From Daldinia sp. FL1419 (lineage: Eukaryota; Ascomycota; Sordariomycetes; Xylariales; Hypoxylaceae): a stretch of DNA of 64,000 nt. Position 1 is the first letter of the stretch. The number at the start of each line of letters is the position of its first letter. Below, piece after piece: positions 34,795 to 45,382 of the stretch. The position numbers were made by a program, and so were the translations under genes. The notes beneath the pieces are model-generated. The model ran no database searches. It was not told the DNA's origin and was given only the letters and a program-made list of their open reading frames with translations. The stretch is taken from assembly GCA_025201765.1 (NCBI GenBank), contig MU623505.1, forward strand, positions 1 through 64,000, in the 5' to 3' direction.

Positions 34795-35742
34795 CTAGTC
34801 GTAACGCTGCCTTAGCCATCCTGCCAGAGCCATAGCCCAATCCTTGGCAACAGGGACGTAGTGACCTCCTGGATGTACAATAACCGTAGGATCCTTACAA
34901 CGTTCTAGAAGCCCCTTGCTTCGGCTCTCTTCGACTACCGTATCCAAGCTTCCTAGAAAATGTAGTGTCGGCGTGGAGATGGGCGGCTCGTAGAGCCACT
35001 GCAGCGAGTCTACTAACGCGTAGAAGCCGGAATATGAGACACAGAATCGCAGTGGCTGGTAATTATTGGCGGCGCGTAGCGCCTCCACCCAACTCCAATC
35101 CGCCTCTTCGGGTTGGGAGGACGGGTCCGAAGGGGACGGCGTAACGGATGAAGACGGCGGAACGCGGTACGGCTGCTCCAACGCCGCGGTCACAAGTGCA
35201 GCTACCGCGCCACCCTGGCTAAACCCGCATACACCATCGACGCCTCCCGCCTCCTGGATCGCCTTCGCGATGCTGTGCATACCTACCTCGAACCCGCGGT
35301 ACGCGCCCGTAGCCTCGTCCTTGCGGAACCAAGCCCAGTTGTCGGCTTCGTCGTCTTCCCGGCCGTCGCTGCCTTCCGAGGGCACGAAGCCCGGGATATC
35401 GGAGGCGCGCAGACGGTGCGGGGCCGTGGGGAAGAGGAAGGTGGGATGGAGGTTGTAGGGCGAGGGGGAGAGGGCTTTGGTTAGTAGCTTGGAAAGGGCT
35501 TTGGTTTTGGAGGAGAAGAGAGGCCCGGATTGGGTGTACCCGTGTAACATGAGGATTTTAAGCTCCTTCTTGCCTGTGGGAATTTGGGGGGTGGAGATCC
35601 CGGGCGTGGTTGTGAGTGCTGGCATGGTGAGAGATCGGGTTTGGGTTTGTATGTGAGTTTGTATGTGGGTGAACTTGAGGTGGGATGTTGATTGTGTTGT
35701 AATGTGAATGATTCGTTGTTTGGGTAAGACGAAGGATTTCAT
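34795..35742 (-). CDS. FSH1-family serine hydrolase
   Basis: Single exon, 315 aa. It is an alpha/beta-hydrolase of the FSH1 family (yeast Fsh1-3, human OVCA2). The fold start is LKILMLHGYTQSG, the nucleophile elbow GFSQGG places Ser175, the acid is Asp267 in LGSLDTVV and the base is His294 in HPGGHYVP. A Ser/Pro-rich insert (about 193-214) interrupts the core. The physiological substrate of the family is not settled. The first 39 residues, rich in His/Thr/Arg, precede an internal Met40 (position 35625) that may be the real start; if the longer form is used it could be an organellar presequence. Confidence 0.93.
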   Translation of the reverse strand: MKSFVLPKQRIIHITTQSTSHLKFTHIQTHIQTQTRSLTMPALTTTPGISTPQIPTGKKELKILMLHGYTQSGPLFSSKTKALSKLLTKALSPSPYNLHPTFLFPTAPHRLRASDIPGFVPSEGSDGREDDEADNWAWFRKDEATGAYRGFEVGMHSIAKAIQEAGGVDGVCGFSQGGAVAALVTAALEQPYRVPPSSSVTPSPSDPSSQPEEADWSWVEALRAANNYQPLRFCVSYSGFYALVDSLQWLYEPPISTPTLHFLGSLDTVVEESRSKGLLERCKDPTVIVHPGGHYVPVAKDWAMALAGWLRQRYD

Positions 35743-36401
35743 GGAACTTATGTAGAGCTACGTGAATAAAAGAGGCTTTTCCTTATTCGTATGATCAAAA
35801 ACACTGTTCGATGAGTTCGGGATAAATGGGCGAATCAATAGTGAAGTGAGTCGACGTCGAGTAGCATCGAGGCCTCGGCGGCCTGGAATTTATCTACTTG
35901 GGCAGTCAAGAAATAGTCTAGGATCGGCTGAGTCAGGCCGGTATATTCCACATTCGACCTAATACGACTTTGATACGTCTCATAAGTGTGATTTTATAGA
36001 ATTGCGGAATTAATCATGTCAATATTGTGGAAAATTAGCAGTTTTGAGGAAAAAGTCAAAGAACTCAATACCGGATGAAGAAATCTTCGACAGCACTCCA
36101 CAACTAATCTTAAGTATAAAGTCGGCACTGCATCTTAATCTGGTAAACTTGGCTTAGCCGCCACGATGATGATCATGCTTGAATTTGTTAAAAAAGCAAC
36201 AGGCCGTTTAAATCCCCAAGTTGATAGTCCCCGTTCATACATGACACGAAAAGGTATTGGTGGACACAGTCCTCGATTCAACGCGAACTCATAATCTATG
36301 GTACAATCCTGCCTGGCCGCTCTAACGGAATCGACTTGACCGTCTATAATACTTCTCGCTCAAGGCACTTGGTCGCGTTTTCCAAACTTGTCATCTCCAT
36401 T
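35743..36401. other. Intergenic
   Basis: No gene seen between the serine hydrolase start and the ATP18 stop. Confidence 0.5.
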
Positions 36402-36794
36402 CTAGTGTCCACCGGCCTTAGCGTTCGGGTTGCGCGGGTCGTTCTTCCACTCGTCGGCTATCGCGGATTGTTAATAATTTTACTTCTTTGCCTCCTCGGG
36501 AGCTGCGATAAACACGTACACTTCATCATGGCATTTTGCGCCGAGTTGACACCGTAGGCGATGATCAGGCCTGCTCGTATGTTAGGTATGCTAGTTATGC
36601 AAGAAAATATGTCGTATAAAATCAATCGTGGTGTATCATACCAGCGGCGAAGAAGGGTGCGTAGGGCCGGACTATTGGGTCGTTAGTTAGTAACCGTCGC
36701 AAGTTAAGCAATCCCCAATCTAGAATATGGAGTCAATTGACGTACGGACTGGCGCCGGGAACTTCTTGAGGGGGGTAACACCGAGCCAAGACAT
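36402..36794 (-). CDS. ATP18: ATP synthase subunit i/j (F1Fo, mitochondrial)
   Basis: A 61-aa protein spread over four tiny exons: 36746-36794, 36642-36671, 36520-36570 and 36402-36457. All junctions preserve frame. The donors are GTACGT, GTATGA and GTACGT, and CTAAC-type branch sequences are visible. The product begins MSWLGVTPLKKFPAPVLRPY, has one hydrophobic segment (about 20-35, APFFAAGLIIAYGV) and ends DEWKNDPRNPNAKAGGH. This matches yeast Atp18, including the K(K/R)FP(A/T)P, PFF and NDPRNP motifs. It is a small inner-membrane subunit of the Fo stator that helps dimer stability. No exon is longer than 56 bases, so simple gene finders would miss it. Confidence 0.95.
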
Positions 36795-37870
36795 CTTGAA
36801 TATGCGTTTGGAGGATCTGGGTTGGTTGACGGCGTCGAGATTGGAGATGATTTAGAGGTTGAGGGTTGTTAAAGCGAGTGGTTTTCTTCTGCCGCTGAGC
36901 CGGAATTTGGCGATTTAGTAATTGTTTGCCTTGTCGGGCTGCGTTATGAAATCTGAATGCCTAAGGCAACAAATAGGCTAGGTACCTAGGTACTTACGAA
37001 TTCGTACCTTACGTAAGGTGGAAGAGGATGTACCCCTCAATGGATGGCCCAGACAGGGATCGATTGGATGGATTCCGGTCATCGGAAGAACATCGTCGGT
37101 CTCGGTGAATGGTTTCACCGAGGAATCTTGCTTGGATGACATCACATTTGCACTCAACCTATGTACGTATGTATGTACTTCGTATCTAGGTACTAACCTG
37201 GGCAAGTGTTACCTCAGATCATCCCCACATTTGTTAAGCAGCCGTCATCAAAAGCTGGGGAAATCGCTCTGGAACGAACTTACAATCTTTCAAAAAGCTT
37301 CCCAAGCTTCCCCTCGAAATTCAAATGCGGGGGAGTAAAAAAGTAACCAAAGTAACCAATTAATTGTAAAAGTTTCCCAAGCGGTTGTTTCCTACCTGCC
37401 ACTTGCTACCCACCACTACCTGCTCACCGAACGCCTTGCGCTTCTACTTCTCCGACCAGTTGTGCTTTGCCTAAGCTTTCCAATAATTTCAAACTGCTGC
37501 TCTGCGGAACCTCCAATAACTGCCTGCTACCTTGGAAGGACCAATCTTCATTTAGGGACTTCCCCGCGAAAAAGCCATTATATCCCGTGCAGGGATTCCA
37601 AGATATCACATCCCCCAACTTGACGATATCACCATCCAATCCCGTTCTTAGCATTCCTCAGCACCTTCACTCACTTTCCTCAATCAATAATCAATAATCA
37701 ATCCATTATTCCTTATCAGTTTCCGCCAAATTCGACTACCTTACCAAGTTTCCCCCCCTCTCCCTCGTTCCCAGCTTCTTGTCTCAAACACGCTCCCCCT
37801 CGCCTCAAACGCCACTTCTTTGTCCCCTTTAAGCGTTGCACAGATATATCTCAAATTCAAATCCATTATC
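36795..37870. promoter_or_regulatory. Divergent intergenic region, ATP18 / NIPSNAP
   Basis: 1.08 kb between divergent genes, both with mitochondrial products. It has a TAGGTACCTAGGTAC motif at about 36979-36994 and CT-rich DNA at about 37740-37810 shortly before the NIPSNAP ATG. Shared control is only a possibility at this distance. Confidence 0.4.
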
Positions 37871-39023
37871 ATGTTTTCCCGACGTCTCGTGCGAGCAGCA
37901 GCGGTGGGAGCCCCGCGTTCTCTTCGAGCGTTCAGCTCTACCGCTGCTAGCCAACGTACGCCGACTCTGGCCGACATTACACCCGAGGGTGTCGACTCGT
38001 TTAATGCGAAGCAAAAGGAGTTCCGCGAGCAGTTAGTCAAAGTACAACGGGAGCGAGAAGCAAGTAGGTTCAAAACAAATTCTTCTTCTACTACTGATGA
38101 TCCCTCGTCCGCTGCCCGCGAAACCTCCCAGGGCTTGGGCTCATTAAGCACCCATACAGGACAGCGAGCGGAGGTGTCAACCAAGGAACCCGAACGACCC
38201 GATAATCTCTTATCTAGGGTCATTTACGGAACAAAAGAGGGCCGTGAGATGGACGCCCAACTCGAAGCGAGCTTCTCTGCAGTTCTGGCTCGCGGCAAGT
38301 ACGTTCACTCGATTGTGTTCCACGAGGTGTTGCCAGATAAGGTAGACGAATATGTCGAGTTGGTTGGCAAGTGGTATCCGCGCATGGCTACCTTGGAAGA
38401 GAATAAGGTTCATCTCGTTGGGAGCTGGCGAACCGAAGTAGGTGATTGTGATACGTTCGGTAAGTTACGGCTCGAGCCTTACTTCAAACCTACATCGGTC
38501 GAAAATAGCTTCAAGATGCTGATGACGTAAATAATAAGTCCACATTTGGGAATACCAGCGTTACCAAGGATACCATCAATCCCTCAACTCTATCTCCACC
38601 CATCCCGACTTCGCCGAATTCGACAAGAAGCTCAAGACGCTTATTAAATCAAAGAATACGTCGATTATGCAGGAGTTTTCATTCTGGCCAACTACCGCGC
38701 CGCGCCAACTAGGTGGCTTGTTTGAGCTACGTTCATACACTCTCCACCCTGGAAACCTGCTGGAGTGGGAAACCCACTGGCGACGAGGTCTAAAGGCGCG
38801 AAGGCAAGTTATGGAAGGCGTAGGCGCTTGGTTCGTTCAGATTGGCGATTTAAACACTGTTCACCACCTCTGGCAATTTGCCAATCTCGAGGAACGAAAA
38901 GTCCGACGAGAGGAGAGCTGGAAGCAAGAAGGTTGGGCCGAGACAGTCCACAAAACCGTTCCCCTGATCCAGAGCATGAAGTCGAGGATTCTCGTCCCGA
39001 TGCCATGGTCGCCCGTGGCATAA
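37871..39023 (+). CDS. NIPSNAP-family mitochondrial protein
   Basis: Two exons (37871-38459, 38539-39023) give 357 aa. The N-terminus MFSRRLVRAAAVGAPRSLRA is a clear mitochondrial presequence. Two ferredoxin-like NIPSNAP domains follow. The first begins near YVHSIVFHEVLPDKVDEYVE and continues across the intron into VHIWEYQRYQGYHQS. The second has GGLFELRSYTLHPGNLLEWE, FVQIGDLNTVHHLWQF and ends KSRILVPMPWSPVA. Family members in animals bind autophagy receptors on damaged mitochondria; the fungal role is unknown. The start ATG is chosen because it opens the presequence; upstream in-frame codons have no ATG. Confidence 0.95.
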
Positions 39024-39510
39024 TCTCTACGGGTGAGATAATTACGTTAATATCAGCCAAATTTTTGGACCGAATTAAGCATCTGATACGGAGAATTGGA
39101 GTTTGGAGGCGATTATTTCTTCTGTAGTTGAAACTGCCATGGTGGCAATGAGGACACCTGCGAAAATGATTGTACTTTTATGGTCGAGGTCGGGATATCG
39201 TTGACGAGCCAAAAATCACGCACCGAACGTTTATGGTCGTATTTCATTGATACCAATCCAAAGCAATTCGAATATTATTTTCGATGGCAAAGCTATAGCT
39301 CTAACCTAACTCTTTAACTTGGGCCAATTTTTGAAATGTTTATCATGATTTGATTTCTTGCAACTCCAAATGAGGACTCATAAGCTAGCACTGCTTCGCT
39401 TGTTTCTACTCTGTATTAACCCAGTCGCTACTTCTATAACACATCCAGTCCTGCCGCTGCCAGTGCAAGTAATTCGACAGCATCCATGGTCCATGGTCCA
39501 CCATGTCAGC
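39024..39510. other. Intergenic between convergent genes
   Basis: 3' flanks of the NIPSNAP and RAV2 genes. No gene or notable element seen. Confidence 0.5.
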
Positions 39511-40759
39511 TCAATCTTCTAAATCCTCCCCCATGACGGCAGCTAAATTGCGCCGTGCCAATCCCAATGTATTGCCTAGAGCGCTCAACTTTACGGATAG
39601 CGAAAGGAGACTCGGGTCTGCGCTCTCGACGCGCACTTTTTCGCGCACGTAGACTTCTACTTCCTTCTTATTACTATTACTACCTTCATTATTACCGCCA
39701 CGACCGCTGTGATGTTCCGAGGTGGAAGATGTACCATCTATTTGCGACTCATCGTCACATCGGTACGAGAACACGCGGTCGGCTTCGTCATGCTCGAGGC
39801 GCCGTGTGGTACCAATAGCGAGCGCGAGTTTCGTACCGAAATTCACGGGCGCGTCGGCCGGTTCCAGAGCTCGGAGGTAGATAACCAGGCAAGCGTCCTG
39901 GATCGTTACGTACAGCGACAGATTCCGACTAAGAGGGGGCGTGAAGTGGCCCAGCGACACGGAATTCGTCGTCCACGCCGTGTCGAGGGGGGCTTTGTGT
40001 TCTGGTTGGTGCTGCTGCCTTGACGACTCGTGGCTTGCGGTAGAAGCACTAGTCGACGGGCGGGCTGGCGGGTGAGGCGGGCCTTTGACGATGGCGGCTG
40101 CTTCTGCTATCTGCAGCGCCAGGAGCCGTAGTTGGGAGGCGAGGTACGGCGCGGAGGGCGGGGGGACTTTTTGGCTCTGGTGGTCTTCGAGAGTGTGGCA
40201 TAGCTCGAGCGAGCGTGAGAGGAGGTCGTCGAGACGGATGAGTGCGGGGACCCGGACGGGGCGGGAGGGGTCGAGAGAGAGGGTTTGTGGTGGGAGGGTG
40301 CGTAGACGTAGATGGACGAGGCCGCGCACCAGGCGCACGCCTACTCGCGTCGTGTGCCCCTTTACGGTCTCGTTGCGCGGTGTGGTCAGGGCGAGCGTAC
40401 TGCCTGCTGAGTCGGCGGGGTTGAGTAGCGCGCAGCAGTCCTCGAGGCCGCCTTTGATTTGGGCGAGGGTTGCTCGAAGGGAGGATAGGAGCCAGGTTAG
40501 CTCGCGGGCCTGTTTGGGTTGACGGTCTTGTGAGTATAGGTTGATAAGGTGATGGTATGGGGGTTGAGGAGGGATGAGGACAAAGTCGTCTTCGGTGAGG
40601 AGCATAGTGTGTGATGATATAGTGCCGTGATATAGTGTAACGATATAAGACTGATTACAAAATAGGGAGAGGATGAACCGGGGGATACCGTACCTGAGTG
40701 GCATCTTCCTGGACTTTAAGCTCGGCCGGCGAGATGGGAGGCCAGATCTCAACGGACAT
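39511..40759 (-). CDS. RAV2: RAVE complex subunit 2 (Rogdi leucine-zipper protein)
   Basis: Two exons, 40694-40759 and 39511-40509, give 354 aa. RAVE promotes reassembly of the V-ATPase on vacuole membranes. Exon 1 encodes MSVEIWPPISPAELKVQEDA followed by TQ. A GTACGG donor and an ACAG acceptor join it to ARELTWLLSSLRATLAQIK, the usual start of fungal Rogdi proteins. Later blocks are GLEDCCALLNP, GSTLALTTPRNETVKG, VLPPQ-type repeats and VKLSALGNTLGLARRNLAAV. The 184-bp intron happens to be stop-free in frame, so an unspliced reading of 413 codons exists, but its extra N-terminus is not family-like. The middle is Ser/Pro/His-rich. It is divergent from POP7. Confidence 0.88.
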
Positions 40760-41274
40760 CGTGGACGGAGGGCGGCGTAGGCAACCGCATTTCAACGGGC
40801 CATCCGAGACTATTGCAAGGTGTACAGTTGGAGGCTATGAAGGTAGTAAAGATGACAGTATAAGCTGTAGCCTTGGTAGTAATAAGTTGTAAGTGGGGAG
40901 CTTTGGGCTGATGATGCTGGAGTGCATCATATGAGATTGGTGGATTGGATAATGCGCGGGTAAGCTAGCGATGCCCATGTGGGGCCTAATCTTATCGTGT
41001 TCCTGGCTGCTGGGACGCAAGGGCCCCACGTCATGTTTATATGTAGGTACATACTAATACTACTCTAACCTATGTAGAGTCTACTATGTACACAGTACAT
41101 GGATAACCTTAGGTATTTCATATCAGATATCAAAATATCGAATCGATTGATCCTTGACTTTGGAAGTTTATTAAAGCAACAACACTACGAATGTGATCAC
41201 GATATTAAGACAACTCTTCGCTGACAAAGCGGTGATCGGAAGAGAAACCGACATACAACTATACCATCGCAGAA
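40760..41274. promoter_or_regulatory. Divergent promoter, RAV2 / POP7
   Basis: 515 bp between divergent ATGs. It includes an AT-rich stretch (about 41040-41200) with a TACTATGTACACAGTACAT imperfect palindrome near 41083. No classical box can be assigned confidently. Confidence 0.4.
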
Positions 41275-41928
41275 ATGACTACCGAACAGCCATCGGAGCC
41301 CGTTTCGCAGGTGCCTGGAGGGGCTTCCAAACCGGCAAAACTTCCACCTATACCAAAAGGTTAGAAAGGAAGCCCTAGTTGCATACCATTACTCATTATA
41401 GTCGTCGCTGACGCGAATCTAGGAGCCACCGTCCGGAGACGTCCCATTCCCACGCGCACACTTTCCACGCGCGCCTCCAGACGCATCTACATAACCGCCA
41501 AAACGCCCTTCCGGTCCGTCACAACGCGCGTGCGCAAACAGCTGGACAAGAACCTGCGCGAAGCATCCGTGTCTAGCAAGGCGTTTACGAATAAACTGGC
41601 CAACAACAAGAACGCGTCGCTAGACGAGCGTATCCGCGCGATCCAGCGACAGACTTCTTCCAAAAATGCCAGCAGCGGCAGCGGCAGCGGGATCGGGCTC
41701 GAGGGCGCGGGCGAGGTTGTGGTGTTGGGTACGGGGCGGGCTATCCAGAAGGTCGTCGAGGTCGCCATGTTCTTCCAGAAGCAGCAGGATTGCGTCGTGC
41801 AGCTGAAGACGGGGAGCGTGGGCGCCGTGGATGATGTGGTTGCGGAGGGGGAGGAGGAGTGGGGTGGAGAGGGAGAGGAGAGGAGTAGGATGATGAGTAG
41901 TCTTGAGGCGGCTATTAGGTTGAGGTAG
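41275..41928 (+). CDS. POP7: RNase P/MRP subunit POP7 (Rpp20), Alba-like
   Basis: Two exons (41275-41359, 41423-41928) give 196 aa. It is a protein subunit of nuclear RNase P and RNase MRP, binding the P3 arm of the RNA with Pop6. The intron has a GTTAGA donor, GCTGAC branch and CTAG acceptor. The core carries PFRSVTTRVRKQLDKNL and the Alba-like block VLGTGRAIQKVVEVAMFFQK (129-148), then CVVQLKTGSVGAVDDVV. A Ser-Gly repeat precedes the core and an acidic Glu/Gly run follows. An unrelated 95-codon frame begins two bases after the stop and is not called. Confidence 0.9.
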
Positions 41929-42958
41929 CGATGGAGTTTCACATGAGGAAGGATGTTGCTATTACTGAGGTTGCGACCCCTAAGGATGGCCATCATTCGG
42001 TTACCACCATCCCAAGGCGTCGTTGCATTCTCATGCTTGTAGAATCCCCGACAGAGCGACCTGAAGCATACGCCCCTTATCAGCGTGAGTACGGGAAGAA
42101 CCCGGAAGTTTTAAAAGCCCACAGAATCATTCCGGTTAAGGGCAGGAACCCGGTGCTACCTGAACAGCACAAGAACTACGTCTTGGTAGGTAGCGCTTTG
42201 GCGGATTTGAGCTATTAGAATACTGCTCAGTACTGTCTAAAAGCCCCTAGAAGAGATCGATAGCATGTGGGGGATTGGTATTGGACTATCACCCGCAAAT
42301 ATATTGGACTAATGATGGAAGGTGGCAAGAGATGAGGCCTACGAAGCAATGGAGGGTAAGATATATTGACCTTCGCTAAGTTGCGTATTATTGTATCTCC
42401 GCTTCAGTCATAGGGATGGGATGCTTAGGATGAAGATATACAATAAGGCAGGCAATGAGGCTATTCCTTCGACTACCCGGTCGATACGACGCATTAAGAG
42501 TCGAGTAATAGGAAGGTGTTAAGGCTGGAAATAGCTTGAATCTTGCTATGAGCATTGTGTGGTGGGTCGTATGTACGCATATGACCGGTCAACAGTTATA
42601 AAGGCTTGTTCTATAACCCACTCCTAGGGGTGATTGATTAAAAGGGTCCTGCGCTCGATTAATGAACGAGATTTATATAATTGCTTATTATATGAATCCA
42701 GAGGGAAACGTTAGCTCATTTCTATCAACGTGGAATGTTAACTCGAGTAGGTATAAAGTTGTACCGGGGTTTCGGCGATCTCGATCTCGGACCTATAATC
42801 GGAGACGGACCGGGCTACTGCGGGGCACCACGGCGGCAATGTCGTGATCGTATCTTAAACTAAGACGAGACCATTAACGCTAAATTAATCTATATTACCT
42901 TCCTTTTTCCATTCTGGATGAGATATCTTCCTAATTCTATATACCGTCCACAACCACA
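41929..42958. other. Intergenic
   Basis: No supported gene. A 95-codon plus-strand frame at 41931-42218 immediately after POP7 has no recognisable motif. AT-rich sequence precedes the oxidase start. Confidence 0.45.
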
Positions 42959-44422
42959 ATGACCTCTTCCCAGTCCTCCCCCTCTTACATCATCGTCGGG
43001 GCCGGCGTCTTCGGAACTTCCACGGCGCTGCACCTAGCCACCAAGTCCCCCCACTCATCCATCACCCTCATCGACCGGGACGCGCACACGGCGCCCCGCC
43101 GCGTCGCCGCGTCGTGGGACTGGAACAAGGTCGTGCGCGCCGACTACCGGGACCCGGTGTACTGCCGGCTGGCGCTCGAAGCGCAGGACGTGTGGCGCGC
43201 GGATCCGCTGTGGCGCCCGTTCTACCGCGAGACGGGCATCTACTGGATCAGCCGCTCGGGGTTCGCGCAGCGCGCTTTGGATAATTATGCGAGGCTGGGA
43301 CGGGCGACGGGGGGGATGCGCGCTGTGCCGGTTGAGGAAGCGAGGGGGTTGTATGGGGGTGTTTTTGCAGAGGCGGATTATACCGGGGTGAGGGATGTGT
43401 TGGTCAATGAGACCAGCGGATGGGCGGATGCGAAGGGGGCGTTGAGGAGGGCGACGGAGGAGGCGGTTGGGAAGGGGGTTAGGGTTGTTGCTGCTGAGGT
43501 TAAGGAGTTGGTATTTGGGGCGGAGGGGGAATGTGTTGGGGTTGTGACTGGTGACGGGGAGAAGTATACGGCTACGCATGTTATACTGTCGACTGGTGCT
43601 TATACGCCAAAGTTTCTGGATGGCGTGACTGAGAAGACTGGACGAAACGAGTTTCTTGCTGGGGATAGAATGATTGCGGCGGGAGTAACGATTGGCTTGG
43701 CACAGCTTGATGATAAAACGGCGGAGGAATTATCGGGAATGCCAGTTGGTATTCAGGAGAATGACCCTGAGAGAGGTAGGACACTTGCCCATCACTGAAG
43801 ACAGCCCCCTTTTTTTAGATATCTAAAAATGACTTGCTTTGCCACGCTAACTCATAATACAGGTGCGAGTAACGGCAGCCTGCCACTCACCGAAGACAAG
43901 AAAATAAAGTGGTGGGGTCAGTGTATATTCAAGAACACGCAGACGATGCCCTCCGGTCGACAAATCTCGGCGCCGCCAGCTTTTACAGACTATGCGCAGT
44001 GGTCGGTCCCGGACACCCTTATAAAAGACGTTGAGTTCGCTAATAAAGCCACGTTCGGGAAGCGTGGGGAGAGCTGGGAAATTACAGAGCATCGGATATG
44101 CTGGTATGTGATTTCTATTCATTACCCCTATTCTCCTTTGCATACGATATCCTTTTTCGACTGACCCTTAAATTCAAGGGACGCGATTACTCCCAGTGAA
44201 GATTTCATTGTATCGCCGCACCCTGCTTCTGAGGGGCTATACCTGGCAACCTGCGGTTCGTTTCACGGGTGGAAGTTCTTCCCCATCATCGGCGAGTATG
44301 TTGTACGGATGCTAGATGGATCTCTAGAGCCAGAGCTGCAAAGACGATGGGCGTGGGATCGTGAGCGCCCGGATCCATCGGGGAATAAAGTCTGGCCTGT
44401 GAAAGAGTTGAGGAACTTGTAA
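42959..44422 (+). CDS. FAD-dependent amine oxidase (sarcosine / fructosyl-amino-acid oxidase-like, DAO fold)
   Basis: Three exons (42959-43775, 43863-44103, 44179-44422) give 433 aa. The N-terminal Rossmann motif is YIIVGAGVFGTSTALHLA (10-27). Other family blocks are ASWDWNKVVRADYRDPVY, HVILSTGAYTPKFL and, across intron 2, HRICWDAITPSEDFIVSPHP, then LATCGSFHGWKFFPIIGEY. The Cys in HRICW occupies the region where FAD is covalently bound in monomeric sarcosine oxidases; that role here is inferred. The substrate (N-methyl amino acid, Amadori compound or other) cannot be set from sequence. There is no signal peptide. The first exon is markedly GC-rich compared with the later ones. Confidence 0.9.
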
Positions 44423-45382
44423 TAGCACTCAATCCAAAGTGGTATTTAGGTTAAGAGACAATCTCATCCATTATACATAATCTTCCGGGAGTCGCACAGC
44501 CTTAAAGAGGGATCGACTAATCCCTGGCCGAACTGTTTTGATACAGACTGCCAATTAGTGAGCCATAACAGGTAAGTTTTGTAACTTCTTAGACCGGTGT
44601 TTGCGCGACCCCGAAAGACGAGAGAAGAATACCAAGTAGTCAGCCATCGAATCCGTATTATCGCCGTAGCCGTGACTTGTATGGGATACCTTAAACACGG
44701 CAAGGGAAATATGAGTCGCTTCTAATAAAGACAGACATTAATAATATTATTGAGTTATGGATTCGAAATAATGTAAGTCTTGATATTAATGTCGGGATTG
44801 TTTTAAGACTGTATGTTATCGAGCTAGTATCCGAATATTTGGAATTTTTCCTCCAAGTTAATATTTATCACGAAAACCAAACTTTTGCTCTTATCCTAAT
44901 AGACCAATTTCTGTTATTTACTCGTTTAAAGTTTGATATACTTGAGGATATTGATAGATATTCGCTCGTCGTTGACCGGTGAAGGGGAGTACATCTCCGC
45001 ATCGGCTCTGGAGAATTCTTTACCATAGTTCGCTGCCGTAACTTCCCATAGGGCCGCTTCTACCACGCCGTTCGATGCTTGACCTATTGCAGTAGATCTA
45101 TGTGAACGTAGATGCGGAGAATGGCGTACCCGGCCAGGTTCCCCGCAAGCGGGACCGCATATTTGCAACATTACGACGGAGAAATAGATTCCAAGGGGAA
45201 TTGCATTGTGCGTTAATGTGAGAGCATGATCGCTTGGTGAGGACCAGAAGATGTTATCTTGGTGGCTAACATAACATATAAAAAGGTACCCCATCGCCCG
45301 GAAACCTCGAGACTAGAAGTTGATATGGGAGATCCTGAAGTAATCGATCTTGGGGTTTAGGCCAGAGAATATTTATTGCACA
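44423..45382. promoter_or_regulatory. Upstream region of the alpha-galactosidase gene
   Basis: 960 bp with no supported gene. A TATA box (TATAAAAA, 45277-45284) lies about 100 bp before the ATG, and a CCCCGC site (45141-45146) fits the CreA/Mig1 consensus SYGGRG on the other strand, which would agree with carbon-catabolite control of a glycoside hydrolase. Confidence 0.5.

Noticed and set aside
40509..40752. Unspliced 413-codon reading of RAV2
   Set aside because: The extra N-terminus is not family-like, while splicing to the MSVEIWPP exon gives the standard Rogdi start.
41931..42218. 95-codon ORF two bases after the POP7 stop
   Set aside because: No recognisable motif and position within the probable POP7 3' UTR; no support beyond openness.
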